Part shown: positions 1 to 7,311 of the stretch, piece by piece | How the letters are laid out: the number at the start of each line of letters is the position of its first letter | Numbering within the stretch: the stretch's first letter is position 1 | NCBI GenBank assembly: GCA_964513565.1 | Contig: CAZENE010000016.1 | Coordinates: 1-64,000, forward strand | From: Delta-02 sp964513565 | GTDB lineage: Bacteria > Desulfobacterota > Syntrophorhabdia > Syntrophorhabdales > Syntrophorhabdaceae | Reading direction: 5' to 3' | DNA: 64,000 nucleotides | Translations under genes and position numbers: made by a program | The notes under the pieces: model-generated | Databases searched by the model: none | Told to the model about the DNA's origin: nothing | Seen by the model: the letters and a program-made list of their open reading frames with translations, nothing else

Positions 1-82
1 TCATCTTGTATGAACCGCCGTATGCCGAACGGCACGTACGGTGGTGTGAGAGGCCGGGGCCGTGAGGCCCCGCCTACTCGAT
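1..82 (+). mobile_element. 3' end of a group II intron (domains V and VI), cut by the window edge
   Basis: Positions 14-45 fold as a typical intron domain V: an 8-bp lower helix (14-21 with 38-45), one further pair (22 with 37), a two-base bulge (35-36), an upper helix (23-26 with 31-34) and a four-base loop GAAC at 27-30. The catalytic triad position (16-18) reads CGC, as in group IIC introns rather than the AGC of most others. Positions 51-75 fold as domain VI with a GTGA loop at 62-65. Position 76 is an unpaired A seven bases from the predicted 3' end at 82, where a branch point is expected. The rest of the intron and any reverse transcriptase lie upstream of the window. The intron ends 15 bases past the stop of the convergent aminotransferase gene. 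Confidence 0.82.
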
Positions 83-97
83 GAGCAATTCCTTCGG

Positions 98-1351
98 CTA
101 TCGGCAAAGGCGTGCTTCTGCCGCCTCAAGGGTCTCCATTTTTTTTGCAAAGGCGAAACGGACCGACTTCTTGCCCATTCCCTTCGTTCCGTAAAAACAG
201 GATCCGGGAACCACTGCCACGCCGAGGTTTGAGGGCAGCCAACGCGCGAAGGAATAATCGTCACCGTCAAAATCCCACGGGCTGAAATCGGCCATAACGT
301 AAAAAGCACCCTGGGGGGACCTCGCGGAGAAACCGGCCTTGTCGATGATCGACATCATTTTGTCGCGCCTTAATGTATAATCTGTCCGTAGCCGGGCATA
401 GTATTCGTCGGGAAGATCAAGGACGGCGGCGCATGCGGCCTGCAGCGGGGCGGGTGCGCATATGGTCATAAAATCATGCACGGTGCGGAGGATGGTGCTC
501 AAGGGGTTCAAGGCGCAGGCGTATCCGAGCCGCCATCCCGTCATGGCGAATGTCTTGCCCAACCCGCTTATGGTCACAGTCCGCTCGCCCATTCCGGGAA
601 TAGTTGCCAGCGGGAAGTGCGGAAGGCAATCGTACGTAATATGCTCGTAAATCTCGTCGGTAATGGCTACCACATTGAACTCCTGACATAATTCGGCGAT
701 GCTTTCCATTTCAGCGCGGGTGAAGACATGGCCGGTGGGATTATGGGGTGTATTTACGATTATCGCCTTTGTCCGTTCGTTAAACGCGTGACGGAGCAGG
801 TCGGGGTCAAGCGCATAATCCGGAGGTGAAAGAGGGACAAAGCGGGGCACGCCCCCTGCGAATACAATGGCCGGGAGGTATCCTTCGTGATACGGCTCGA
901 TAACGATGACCTCATCGCCTTTGTTGACGATTCCCATCAATGTGGCCAAGATGGCTTCGGTCACGCCGCACGTTACCGTTATATGCTCGTTGGGATCGAA
1001 CCTGAGCCCATACCATCTTTCCATTTTCGCAGCGATGGCTTCTCGGAGAGGAAGCGTACCCCATGTGATGGTGTACTGATTTCCGCCCGATTCAAGTGCA
1101 TTATGCGCCGCCTCGATCGCCTCGCGCGGCGGGTCGAAATCGGGGAAACCCTGCGACAGGTTGATTGCGTCGTGGGTGATTGCGAGCCGCGTCATCTCCC
1201 TGATGAACGATTCCCGTATCATGTGCAGGCGCTGTGCGCCCCCGCCCTGTACGGGATCAAACCGCAGGCCGAAAGACGATACCTTTTCTCCTTCAAGGAT
1301 ATCGAGGACCGTCGTATCCGGCCTCGCCTTAAATTCTTCCCGGCTTTTCAT
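98..1351 (-). CDS. PLP-dependent aminotransferase, class I/II (aspartate aminotransferase fold)
   Basis: A 417-residue fold-type I aminotransferase that would transfer an amino group between an amino acid and a 2-oxo acid in the cytoplasm; the substrate cannot be told. Visible family features are NTPHNPTG at 200-207, DEIYEH near 232, the PLP lysine K266 in SGLGKTFAMTGWRLGY, and the C-terminal RFAFAK arginine motif. Length is normal for the family, with a somewhat long N-terminus of about 45 residues before the usual beginning. The start is supported by a strong GGAGGAGGT ribosome site just upstream. It stands alone: a terminator separates it from the genes to the right, and a group II intron tail lies 15 bases beyond its stop. 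Confidence 0.9.
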   Translation of the reverse strand: MKSREEFKARPDTTVLDILEGEKVSSFGLRFDPVQGGGAQRLHMIRESFIREMTRLAITHDAINLSQGFPDFDPPREAIEAAHNALESGGNQYTITWGTLPLREAIAAKMERWYGLRFDPNEHITVTCGVTEAILATLMGIVNKGDEVIVIEPYHEGYLPAIVFAGGVPRFVPLSPPDYALDPDLLRHAFNERTKAIIVNTPHNPTGHVFTRAEMESIAELCQEFNVVAITDEIYEHITYDCLPHFPLATIPGMGERTVTISGLGKTFAMTGWRLGYACALNPLSTILRTVHDFMTICAPAPLQAACAAVLDLPDEYYARLRTDYTLRRDKMMSIIDKAGFSARSPQGAFYVMADFSPWDFDGDDYSFARWLPSNLGVAVVPGSCFYGTKGMGKKSVRFAFAKKMETLEAAEARLCR

Positions 1352-1410
1352 GACTTACCTCCTCCGTTATTTCTTGAATGTCTGTCCATTGTATCCTTTC
1401 CTTTTTTCAC

Positions 1411-1443
1411 ATAAAAAAAAGGCCATGGAACTTATCCATGGCC
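1411..1443 (-). terminator. Rho-independent terminator after the GyrI/thioesterase pair
   Basis: A perfect 9-bp inverted repeat (1421-1429 with 1435-1443, loop ACTTA) is followed on the minus strand by a run of eight T (complement of 1413-1420). This is the right order to stop transcription arriving from the 1667-2600 genes before the aminotransferase. Confidence 0.75.
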
Positions 1444-1455
1444 CGAAAAGCTTTA

Positions 1456-1484
1456 GGGGCCATGGGTTTTGCACCCATGGCCCC
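1456..1484 (+). terminator. Second palindrome; possible plus-strand terminator
   Basis: A perfect 12-bp inverted repeat (1456-1467 with 1473-1484, loop TTTGC) is followed on the plus strand by TTTCTTT. It shares the GGCCATGG core with the palindrome at 1421-1443 only 13 bases away. No plus-strand gene ends here, so its role is unclear: it could be the leftover terminator of a lost gene or part of a two-hairpin barrier. Confidence 0.45.
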
Positions 1485-1530
1485 TTTCTTTACCCTGTCA
1501 GGAGAAAGATCGACACGAGTGCCCGGGAAG

Positions 1531-1583
1531 ATAATAATAATAATAGGAGGTGAACCGGGTTAATGTGTCGGCTTTCATCATAG
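1531..1583 (+). other. Orphan ribosome-binding site with ATA repeat and six-codon reading frame
   Basis: Five ATA repeats (1531-1545) run into AGGAGGTGA (1545-1553), a full match to the anti-Shine-Dalgarno sequence. An ATG follows at 1563, but the frame ends after six codons (TAG at 1581-1583). No gene follows on this strand. It may be the start region of a deleted gene or a tiny leader. I see nothing else in the 1485-1666 gap. Confidence 0.3.
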
Positions 1584-1666
1584 TGTCATCAGTTTATCGG
1601 ATGAGCAAATCCTTGTCAACAAAAATGTGTTGGCCATTTTATCGTGTTCGCGTTGATCCGGGCTCG

Positions 1667-2140
1667 TCATTCTTTTTCAGCCGTTTTTACCGGCATAAAT
1701 ATTATCGTCTGGAGCTCCTCCGGTGATGTGGTCCCGGGATCGTTCAGATAAAATTCGTAGATCTCGCCGGTGGGCTCATGCGCGTTCTCGTTCATCCACT
1801 CTGCCAAAGCCACGTATGCCGATTCTATCTCTTCGTACGGCCCCGTGTGGACTGTTGAGGCTCCTCTTTCGATGGCTACCGTTGTTGAGGTTATTTGTTC
1901 ATTTCCGTTGACCATACGGGTAACGGGCAGGCCCATTTCGACATCGAATGGTTCGGCCGGAAGGCCGTAATAAATAACAAACGGGGGACCGGAAATGCCT
2001 TCGCCGGTGTCTTCGAGATATGCTATGAGACGCGCAAAAGAGGATTCGAATATCTCAGATAATTCCTCGAATGTTGCATGGGACCGCAGAGTCACGGCAG
2101 GTGACGGGTCGATCGAGCTTATTTGGCAAATATATGACAT
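1667..2140 (-). CDS. GyrI-like / AraC effector-binding domain protein
   Basis: This 157-residue protein consists of a single GyrI-like small-molecule-binding domain, as found behind the DNA-binding part of AraC or MerR regulators, but with no helix-turn-helix of its own. Recognisable parts are the GPPFVIYYG strand near 51, a central FDVEMGLPV strand near 65, and HTGPYEEIESAYVALAEWM near 97, which is the family's most conserved block. Stand-alone members bind or sequester small molecules, and some hydrolyse them; the ligand here is unknown. It starts 10 bases after the thioesterase gene, with GGAGG upstream of its ATG, so the two form an operon ending at the terminator at 1411-1443. Confidence 0.78.
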   Translation of the reverse strand: MSYICQISSIDPSPAVTLRSHATFEELSEIFESSFARLIAYLEDTGEGISGPPFVIYYGLPAEPFDVEMGLPVTRMVNGNEQITSTTVAIERGASTVHTGPYEEIESAYVALAEWMNENAHEPTGEIYEFYLNDPGTTSPEELQTIIFMPVKTAEKE

Positions 2141-2150
2141 GAAAACCTCC

Positions 2151-2600
2151 TTAAGTCACGTTACGGGGCGCCTTGTTTCCCTCGACCGCACTGCGAAAGA
2201 CATCCGGGACCTTTCCGACCTTATGGCTCGAATAGTCGAATGTCACTACTCCCGTTTCCGCAAGGGCTATGCGCGTATCCCCCCGGGATATGCGGTGAAA
2301 GATCCTGAAATTACCGGGCTTCAGCTCCCCGATATGTGTATCGAGGGTAAGCTGTTCGAAGACAAACCCTTCTGCTTTATAATTAACGACAAGGTCCGAC
2401 ATGATAATGCCGGTCCTGCCGTCTCCAAGGTCGTTCTCGCTGAAACCCATCGAACGGAGTGCATTGACCCGTGCAATATTCAAAAGAACAACTATCGCAT
2501 CGTTACCGAGATGACCGCCGTAATTAATGTCCCGTGGCTGAAGGGTTATTGGGTATGAAAATTCATATTTAGGCTGCTCTGTTAGTTTGACCCGCGGCAT
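2151..2600 (-). CDS. Acyl-CoA thioesterase, 4HBT hotdog family
   Basis: A 149-residue single hotdog-fold protein of the 4-hydroxybenzoyl-CoA thioesterase type, predicted to hydrolyse an acyl-CoA in the cytoplasm. The N-terminal block YPITLQPRDINYGGHLGNDAI (split over residues 16-36) contains the family's D-x-N-x-x-GHL signature, where the Asp is the usual catalytic or orienting residue and GHL begins the long helix. Length matches the family. The ribosome site is GAGGTGG. It is first in a two-gene unit with the GyrI-like gene. The substrate cannot be inferred; clearing dead-end CoA esters would suit the surrounding CoA-based catabolism. Confidence 0.82.
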   Translation of the reverse strand: MPRVKLTEQPKYEFSYPITLQPRDINYGGHLGNDAIVVLLNIARVNALRSMGFSENDLGDGRTGIIMSDLVVNYKAEGFVFEQLTLDTHIGELKPGNFRIFHRISRGDTRIALAETGVVTFDYSSHKVGKVPDVFRSAVEGNKAPRNVT

Positions 2601-2660
2601 ATGCCACCTCTACAGGATATTATTCAGACATAAGCTTATCATAATGACGGGCAGGCAGGA

Positions 2661-2706
2661 AATCAATAAAAATGGGTTACGGGCCTCTTACGGCCGGTAA
2701 CCCATT
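2661..2706 (-). terminator. Rho-independent terminator of the sucCD operon
   Basis: The inverted repeat 2671-2680 with 2697-2706 (10 bp, continued inside by a further GGCC pairing after one G-G mismatch) is followed on the minus strand by TTTATTGATT. It lies 40 bases past the sucD stop. Confidence 0.7.
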
Positions 2707-2745
2707 AAGGAAGCGACTATCAGCTATTGGCTATAAACTTGCCGA

Positions 2746-3618
2746 TTATTTCAACTTGTTTTTCTTTGCCCATTTTGCGACGTCTATGGGGCTTTCGAGG
2801 ACTGAGACACCCGCCTGGCGCATCGCTTCGTGTTTTCCGGCGACGGTGCCCGTGCTTCCACGAACGATCGCGCCTGCATGACCCATTTTCTTACCCTGCG
2901 GCGAGTAACGCCCGGCAATGTATGCTGCGACAGGTTTTGTCATTTTCCGTGATATAAATCCGGCGGCCTTTTCTTCCTGTTCCCCTCCGACCTCTCCGAC
3001 GATAATAACCGCGTCTGTATCCCTATCATTTTGAAATAATTCGAGAATATCGGCAAGGTTTCTTAAAACGACAGGATCGGCGCCCATTCCAACGACCGTG
3101 CTCTGACCGACATTGCTTTCGGAAAGTATGCCGGCAAATTCATATGACAGGGTCCCGCTTCGCGAGATGATACCCACGCGTCCGGGTGCGAACAGTGAGG
3201 CAGGCATGATGCCCATCTTCCCCATACCGGGGACCAGGATGCCGGGTGTGGTCGGCCCGAGGGCAAAAACACCCTTTTCAAGGGCATAGCTGCGCATTTT
3301 CAGGCAATCTTTTACGGGAATATGCTCGGGGACTATGACGATAAGTTTTATCCCGGCATCGATGGTTTCGAGAAACGCATCCAGTACACCGGCTGCGGGA
3401 ACAAAGAAAACAGACGCATTGGCGCCTGTCTCTTTAACGGCTTCAAGGACACTGTTGAAAACGGGGAGGCCCTCGACGTCCATTCCCCCTTTTCCCGGGG
3501 TAACGCCGCCAACGACCCGTGTGCCGTATTCAAGCATCCAATGGGTCTGGGCGCTTCCGATCCGGCCGGTGATGCCTTGCACGATGACGCGTGTGGAATC
3601 ATTCATCAATATGCTCAT
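2746..3618 (-). CDS. sucD: Succinyl-CoA synthetase-like acyl-CoA ligase, alpha subunit
   Basis: The alpha subunit of a nucleoside-diphosphate-forming acyl-CoA synthetase of the succinyl-CoA/malyl-CoA ligase family. It carries the CoA-binding Rossmann domain (GITGRIGS at 15-22) and the ligase domain with the phosphorylated histidine H247 in KKMGHAGAI. The stretch around 121-126 reads GPTTPG where E. coli SucD has NCPG, so the loop differs from the textbook enzyme. Length (290) is standard. It follows sucC by 61 bases, with GAGGT before its ATG; an alternative ATG lies four codons further in. With SucC it would link CoA-ester cleavage to ATP synthesis. Succinate is the default substrate, but another carboxylate is possible given the acyl-CoA genes around it. 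Confidence 0.88.
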   Translation of the reverse strand: MSILMNDSTRVIVQGITGRIGSAQTHWMLEYGTRVVGGVTPGKGGMDVEGLPVFNSVLEAVKETGANASVFFVPAAGVLDAFLETIDAGIKLIVIVPEHIPVKDCLKMRSYALEKGVFALGPTTPGILVPGMGKMGIMPASLFAPGRVGIISRSGTLSYEFAGILSESNVGQSTVVGMGADPVVLRNLADILELFQNDRDTDAVIIVGEVGGEQEEKAAGFISRKMTKPVAAYIAGRYSPQGKKMGHAGAIVRGSTGTVAGKHEAMRQAGVSVLESPIDVAKWAKKNKLK

Positions 3619-3679
3619 AGGGAAACCTCATTAAGTTCAGTTATCACTTCTCTATGGAAGATCATGTTTTCCATAATTA

Positions 3680-4846
3680 TCATTTAGATCTGCCGGCGGC
3701 TTTTTTATTGCCCGACCCGACAAGCCTGTACAGAGCGTCGACCGCCTTTTCCGTGGCCGCTTCGGTAACGACATGGACTCCGCCGGCTTTAAAGATTTCC
3801 CATGTCTCTTCCTGCCGGTTGCCGAGTGCTTTTGCCACGACGGGGATCTTTATATTATGCTCCTGCATATACCTGATGACGCCTTTGGCGCCTTCGTGAA
3901 TAGGATTGATGCCGCCGTAGACATTGATGAAAATTCCCCTCAGGTCCGGTTTCATCATGATGAGCTCCATACAGCGGTACATGAGGTCGGCTGTGATGCC
4001 TCCGCCTGTTTCAAGGAAATTGGCGGGTTTCATTTTCTGGCCGATTATGTCCATTGACGCCATCCCGAGCCCGGCACCCGAAGAGATAAGGCCTATATCG
4101 CCATCCAGATCTACATAGGTGACTCCGATCTCCCTGCCCCTTCGTTCAAGGGGATTCTCGATCCGGTCAACACGGTCGGGCAAGGGGAACCGTATCCGGG
4201 ACAGCGCCGAGTCATCGACCTCGAGAACGGCGTCGACCGCCATTAATCCGCCATTTGAAAGAACGACGAGCGGATTGATCTCCGCGATGAGGGCCTCGTA
4301 CCGGGTTGCGATATGGTACAGCTGGCCGATGATATCGCTCCAGGCGGTGATCATTTTCTGCTCGATCCCGAGCATGCGCAGAAGGCTCCGTGCCTGGTAG
4401 GGGTAATACCCGAAAGAAGGCTCGATATGTATGGCCGCTATCTTTTCGGGAGACATTTTTGCGGTTTCTTCGATGAGCACTCCGCCCTCGGTGCTTACAA
4501 CAATCACCGGTTTGCCGGAATAACCATCGATCGTCATGCCCAGGTAAAGTTCGCGGGCGATATCCACTTTCTCACATACGAGGACCTTCCGTACCGGCAT
4601 CCCTTTTATCTCGGACATAAAAAGCTCGTCCGCCGCTTCTTTGAGCTGATCGGGATTTTCAGCCGTTCTGATCCCTCCTGCAAGACCACGCCCGCCCACA
4701 AGGACCTGTGCCTTGATAATAACGGGGTACCCTATCTCACCGGCTACGTGCAGGGCGTCATGCATCGTGCTAACAAGCTCGCGACGGGGAACGGGTATCC
4801 GGTTTTGTTCAAAAATGTCCAATGCTTCGTATTCATGAAGTCTCAT
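3680..4846 (-). CDS. sucC: Succinyl-CoA synthetase-like acyl-CoA ligase, beta subunit
   Basis: The beta subunit (388 residues), an ATP-grasp protein that binds nucleotide and pairs with SucD. It begins MRLHEYEALDIFEQNRIPVP, the family's standard N-terminus. KAQVLVGGRGLAGGI near 45-60 is the ATP-grasp loop, EINPLVV is a metal-binding motif, and the C-terminal CoA-ligase domain contains GGGIT and NVYGGINP. The frame is open further upstream, but the family start and an AAGGA site favour the ATG at 4846. The gene is divergent from a GntR regulator, and a strong promoter (4915-4944) lies 69 bases upstream. The C-terminal GNKKAAGRSK tail is basic and probably unstructured. Confidence 0.9.
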   Translation of the reverse strand: MRLHEYEALDIFEQNRIPVPRRELVSTMHDALHVAGEIGYPVIIKAQVLVGGRGLAGGIRTAENPDQLKEAADELFMSEIKGMPVRKVLVCEKVDIARELYLGMTIDGYSGKPVIVVSTEGGVLIEETAKMSPEKIAAIHIEPSFGYYPYQARSLLRMLGIEQKMITAWSDIIGQLYHIATRYEALIAEINPLVVLSNGGLMAVDAVLEVDDSALSRIRFPLPDRVDRIENPLERRGREIGVTYVDLDGDIGLISSGAGLGMASMDIIGQKMKPANFLETGGGITADLMYRCMELIMMKPDLRGIFINVYGGINPIHEGAKGVIRYMQEHNIKIPVVAKALGNRQEETWEIFKAGGVHVVTEAATEKAVDALYRLVGSGNKKAAGRSK

Positions 4847-4914
4847 GCAGTCGTTCCTTATGGTGTTGATTTGACTCCGTATGCACTTGCGGTCGGCCGC
4901 AACTGCAACGCCCA

Positions 4915-4944
4915 AGTATAAATTGTAATCGTATTTAATGTCAA
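4915..4944 (-). promoter_or_regulatory. Sigma-70-type promoter of sucCD
   Basis: On the minus strand a perfect TTGACA (complement of 4939-4944) is followed after 18 bases by TATACT (complement of 4915-4920, five of six consensus bases). The predicted transcript starts near 4908 and has about 60 bases of leader before the sucC ATG. The surrounding 4920-5080 gap is clearly AT-rich, as expected for divergent promoters and a GntR operator, but no clean operator palindrome was found. Confidence 0.7.
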
Positions 4945-5082
4945 TGTATTGATTAATAATATAATTAAAAACACGCGATGGACGAGGGGCAGCAGGCAAT
5001 GAAAAAAAACACCTGTAGCCCATAGCATATTTTTTGTAAAAATTTGATTGCATTTTTAATTAAATTTAAGTACCTTTTATCC

Positions 5083-5775
5083 ATGACAGAGATAAAGAAA
5101 AAACCAACCAAACAAACAGATGACAGCAGTTACGTAGCGTACCAGGGTATCCGGCGCATGATATACGCAAAAGAGCTGGTGCCGGGTCAGAAGATAGCCT
5201 ACAGGGACCTTGCCGAGAAACTTGACCTGAGCCCTACGCCCATTATTCAGGCTCTCAAAAGGCTTGAGCTTCTCGGTTTCGTCAGCCATGAGCCCAATAG
5301 AGGCTTTTACATGACCCCCTTCAGTTTGAAGGAGATCGAAGAGATCTATGAAATGCGCGAGCTTATCGAGCCTTCTTTGCTGGCGGAAACAGTCCAGAAT
5401 ATCGACAAGAAAGGACTCGCGGAGCTGAAGGCAGCTCTGGAAGCACATCTGTCTGCCGAAAGGGATTTTTACCTGAAAGACCGGCTCTTCAAGAACCGCG
5501 AATTCCACCTAACGCTTGCAGGGCTTTCGAAAAAGGAGACTCAGATACGGATCCTGCGGAATTTATTTGATATCCTGTTTCTCAAGTATAGCGACCTGCC
5601 GCGGTCATCGCTCGTAGCGACCGACCAGGAGCATCAGGAAATATTTGATGCCGTTTCCTTAAGGAGCAGGGATCGTGCACAAACCGTTCTCAAGAACCAC
5701 GTGACCAACGTCAAGGTCCAGGTCCTGACGAGCGTGCGCAAGATGCTTGCAGAACAGGAACGCTCTGAATTCTAG
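5083..5775 (+). CDS. GntR-family transcriptional regulator (FadR/FCD subfamily)
   Basis: A 230-residue regulator with an N-terminal winged helix (about residues 20-85, with LAEKLDLSPTPIIQALKRLE as the recognition region and a wing ending RGFYMTP) and a C-terminal all-helical FCD effector domain (EIYEMRELIEPSLL onward). Members bind an organic acid or acyl-CoA and usually repress neighbouring catabolic genes. The ATG at 5083 is preferred over a TTG 39 bases upstream because it begins at the normal family N-terminus, though its ribosome site is poor. It lies 42 bases before the 4-hydroxybutyryl-CoA dehydratase gene and divergent from sucCD, so it probably controls both. Confidence 0.86.
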   Translation: MTEIKKKPTKQTDDSSYVAYQGIRRMIYAKELVPGQKIAYRDLAEKLDLSPTPIIQALKRLELLGFVSHEPNRGFYMTPFSLKEIEEIYEMRELIEPSLLAETVQNIDKKGLAELKAALEAHLSAERDFYLKDRLFKNREFHLTLAGLSKKETQIRILRNLFDILFLKYSDLPRSSLVATDQEHQEIFDAVSLRSRDRAQTVLKNHVTNVKVQVLTSVRKMLAEQERSEF

Positions 5776-5817
5776 GAAAGACGCTTTGCACCGATCACAC
5801 GCCAAAGGAGGCAAAAT

Positions 5818-7248
5818 ATGAGTATCAAAACAAAAGACGAATATATCGAATCATTGAGGTCCCTCAATCCCGTAGCGTATATGTTTGGAGAAAGGATCAC
5901 CAATGTTGTCGATAATCCGCGCCTTCGCGCCGGTATAGAGGCAACCGGGGCCACATATGAAATGGCCGAGCTCGATCCAAGCCTTGTCATTACACAAAGC
6001 CCGCTGATTAACGAACCTGTGAACCGTTTCACTCTCCCCCCGGCCAGCATCGAAGATCTTGTAGCACGCGTCAAAATAAACCGGAAGATCGCTAACCATG
6101 TCGGTACGTGTCACCAGAGATGCACAGGGCTCGACTGCCTTTCGACCCTTGCCATCGTCACCTATGACATAGACCAGAAATATAATACCGAATACTACAC
6201 GAGATTCATCGAGTTCCTGAAGTATATGCAGAAAAATGACCTCACCGCCAATGCAGGCGTGACAGATGTAAAGGGCGACAGATCTCTCGCACCCCATCAA
6301 CAGCCTGATAAGGATATGTTTCTCAGGGTCGTCGAGCAAAAATCCGACGGTATAGTGGTTCGGGGAGCAAAGGCGCACCAGACCGGGTCCCTCTCATCAC
6401 ACCAGATCATCGTTCTGCCGACACGCGCAATGGGAAAAGAAGATAAAGACTATGCTGTTTCTTTTGCAATACCCAATGACGCCAAAGGCCTGATTCACGT
6501 TGTGGGCCGGTCCTCCCTCGATATGCGTGAACTTGACGGCTGCGATATCGGGAATGCGTACTATTCAAAATATTGCCCGACCCTGATATTTGATGATGTG
6601 TTTGTCCCGTGGGAAAGGGTGTTCATGTGCGGCGAAACGGAATTTGCATCAGATATGGTCATCAAGTTCTCTTCTTTCCATCGCCAGAGCCACGGCGGCT
6701 GCAAAGCCGGCAAGATCGACTGCATGATCGGAGCTGCGCTCACACTCATGGACTATAACGGAACCTCAAAGGTCAGCCACCTGAAAGAAAAGGTGATCGA
6801 TATGATCCACAGGGCGGAAACATTGTATGGATGCTGTCTGGCATCATCCTATGAAGGCCAGGAACAGCCGTCCGGCGCATACTTCATCGACACGGTCCTC
6901 GCCAATGCATCGAAGATACATGAAGGCAAGGAAATGGCGGAGGCGACACGGCTGATGATCGATGCCTGCGGCGGGTTTGTCGCCGACCTGCCTTCCGACA
7001 AGGATTTTTCGAATCCGGAAGTTGGCGGCCTCCTCAAAAAATATCTGAAAGGCGTAGAGAAAGTCCCCGTCGAAAAACGGGTTAAGATGTACCGGCTTGC
7101 TGAAAAATTAGCACTTGAAAGCGCAGATACAATATCCGATATCCACGGCGGCGGTTCTCCCGCGGCACATCGGGTTACTATCTTCAGGGAAACAAATGTC
7201 GAGGCGAAGAAAAAGGCAGCGAGGAGATTGGCCGGATTAGAAGACTAG
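5818..7248 (+). CDS. abfD: 4-hydroxybutyryl-CoA dehydratase / vinylacetyl-CoA isomerase family protein
   Basis: A 476-residue member of the HpaB flavoprotein fold whose iron-sulfur ligands identify the dehydratase branch. C98 and C102 (GTCHQRC) and H288 and C295 (FHRQSHGGC) match the two-Cys, His, Cys set of Clostridium aminobutyricum AbfD in spacing and nearly in number. The family dehydrates 4-hydroxybutyryl-CoA to crotonyl-CoA through a ketyl radical with FAD and [4Fe-4S], and is oxygen sensitive. The monooxygenase branch lacks these ligands. The ribosome site is AAAGGAGG. The gene follows the GntR regulator in the same direction and ends at a bidirectional terminator. A related hydroxyacyl-CoA substrate cannot be excluded. 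sucCD next door could activate or drain the corresponding acid. Confidence 0.87.
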   Translation: MSIKTKDEYIESLRSLNPVAYMFGERITNVVDNPRLRAGIEATGATYEMAELDPSLVITQSPLINEPVNRFTLPPASIEDLVARVKINRKIANHVGTCHQRCTGLDCLSTLAIVTYDIDQKYNTEYYTRFIEFLKYMQKNDLTANAGVTDVKGDRSLAPHQQPDKDMFLRVVEQKSDGIVVRGAKAHQTGSLSSHQIIVLPTRAMGKEDKDYAVSFAIPNDAKGLIHVVGRSSLDMRELDGCDIGNAYYSKYCPTLIFDDVFVPWERVFMCGETEFASDMVIKFSSFHRQSHGGCKAGKIDCMIGAALTLMDYNGTSKVSHLKEKVIDMIHRAETLYGCCLASSYEGQEQPSGAYFIDTVLANASKIHEGKEMAEATRLMIDACGGFVADLPSDKDFSNPEVGGLLKKYLKGVEKVPVEKRVKMYRLAEKLALESADTISDIHGGGSPAAHRVTIFRETNVEAKKKAARRLAGLED

Positions 7249-7274
7249 AGATATACCCCCCTTAGTTACATAGA

Positions 7275-7306
7275 AAAAGGCCGGTGGTGCGACCCACCGG
7301 CCTTTT
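7275..7306. terminator. Bidirectional rho-independent terminator between convergent abfD and dctM
   Basis: A perfect 13-bp inverted repeat (7275-7287 with 7294-7306, six-base loop) has A-runs on the left and T-runs on the right, so it can stop transcription from both sides. It lies between the convergent stops at 7248 and 7312. Confidence 0.8.
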
Positions 7307-7311
7307 GCGTT

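Noticed and set aside
1..309. A 102-codon minus-strand frame covering the intron tail and aminotransferase end
   Set aside because: It overlaps the structured intron domains V-VI and the real aminotransferase in another frame; its C-terminal part is simply the translated antisense of intron RNA.
4847..5053. Longer N-terminus for sucC
   Set aside because: The added 69 residues have no family similarity, cross the promoter at 4915-4944, and the ATG at 4846 begins the standard SucC N-terminus with a ribosome site.
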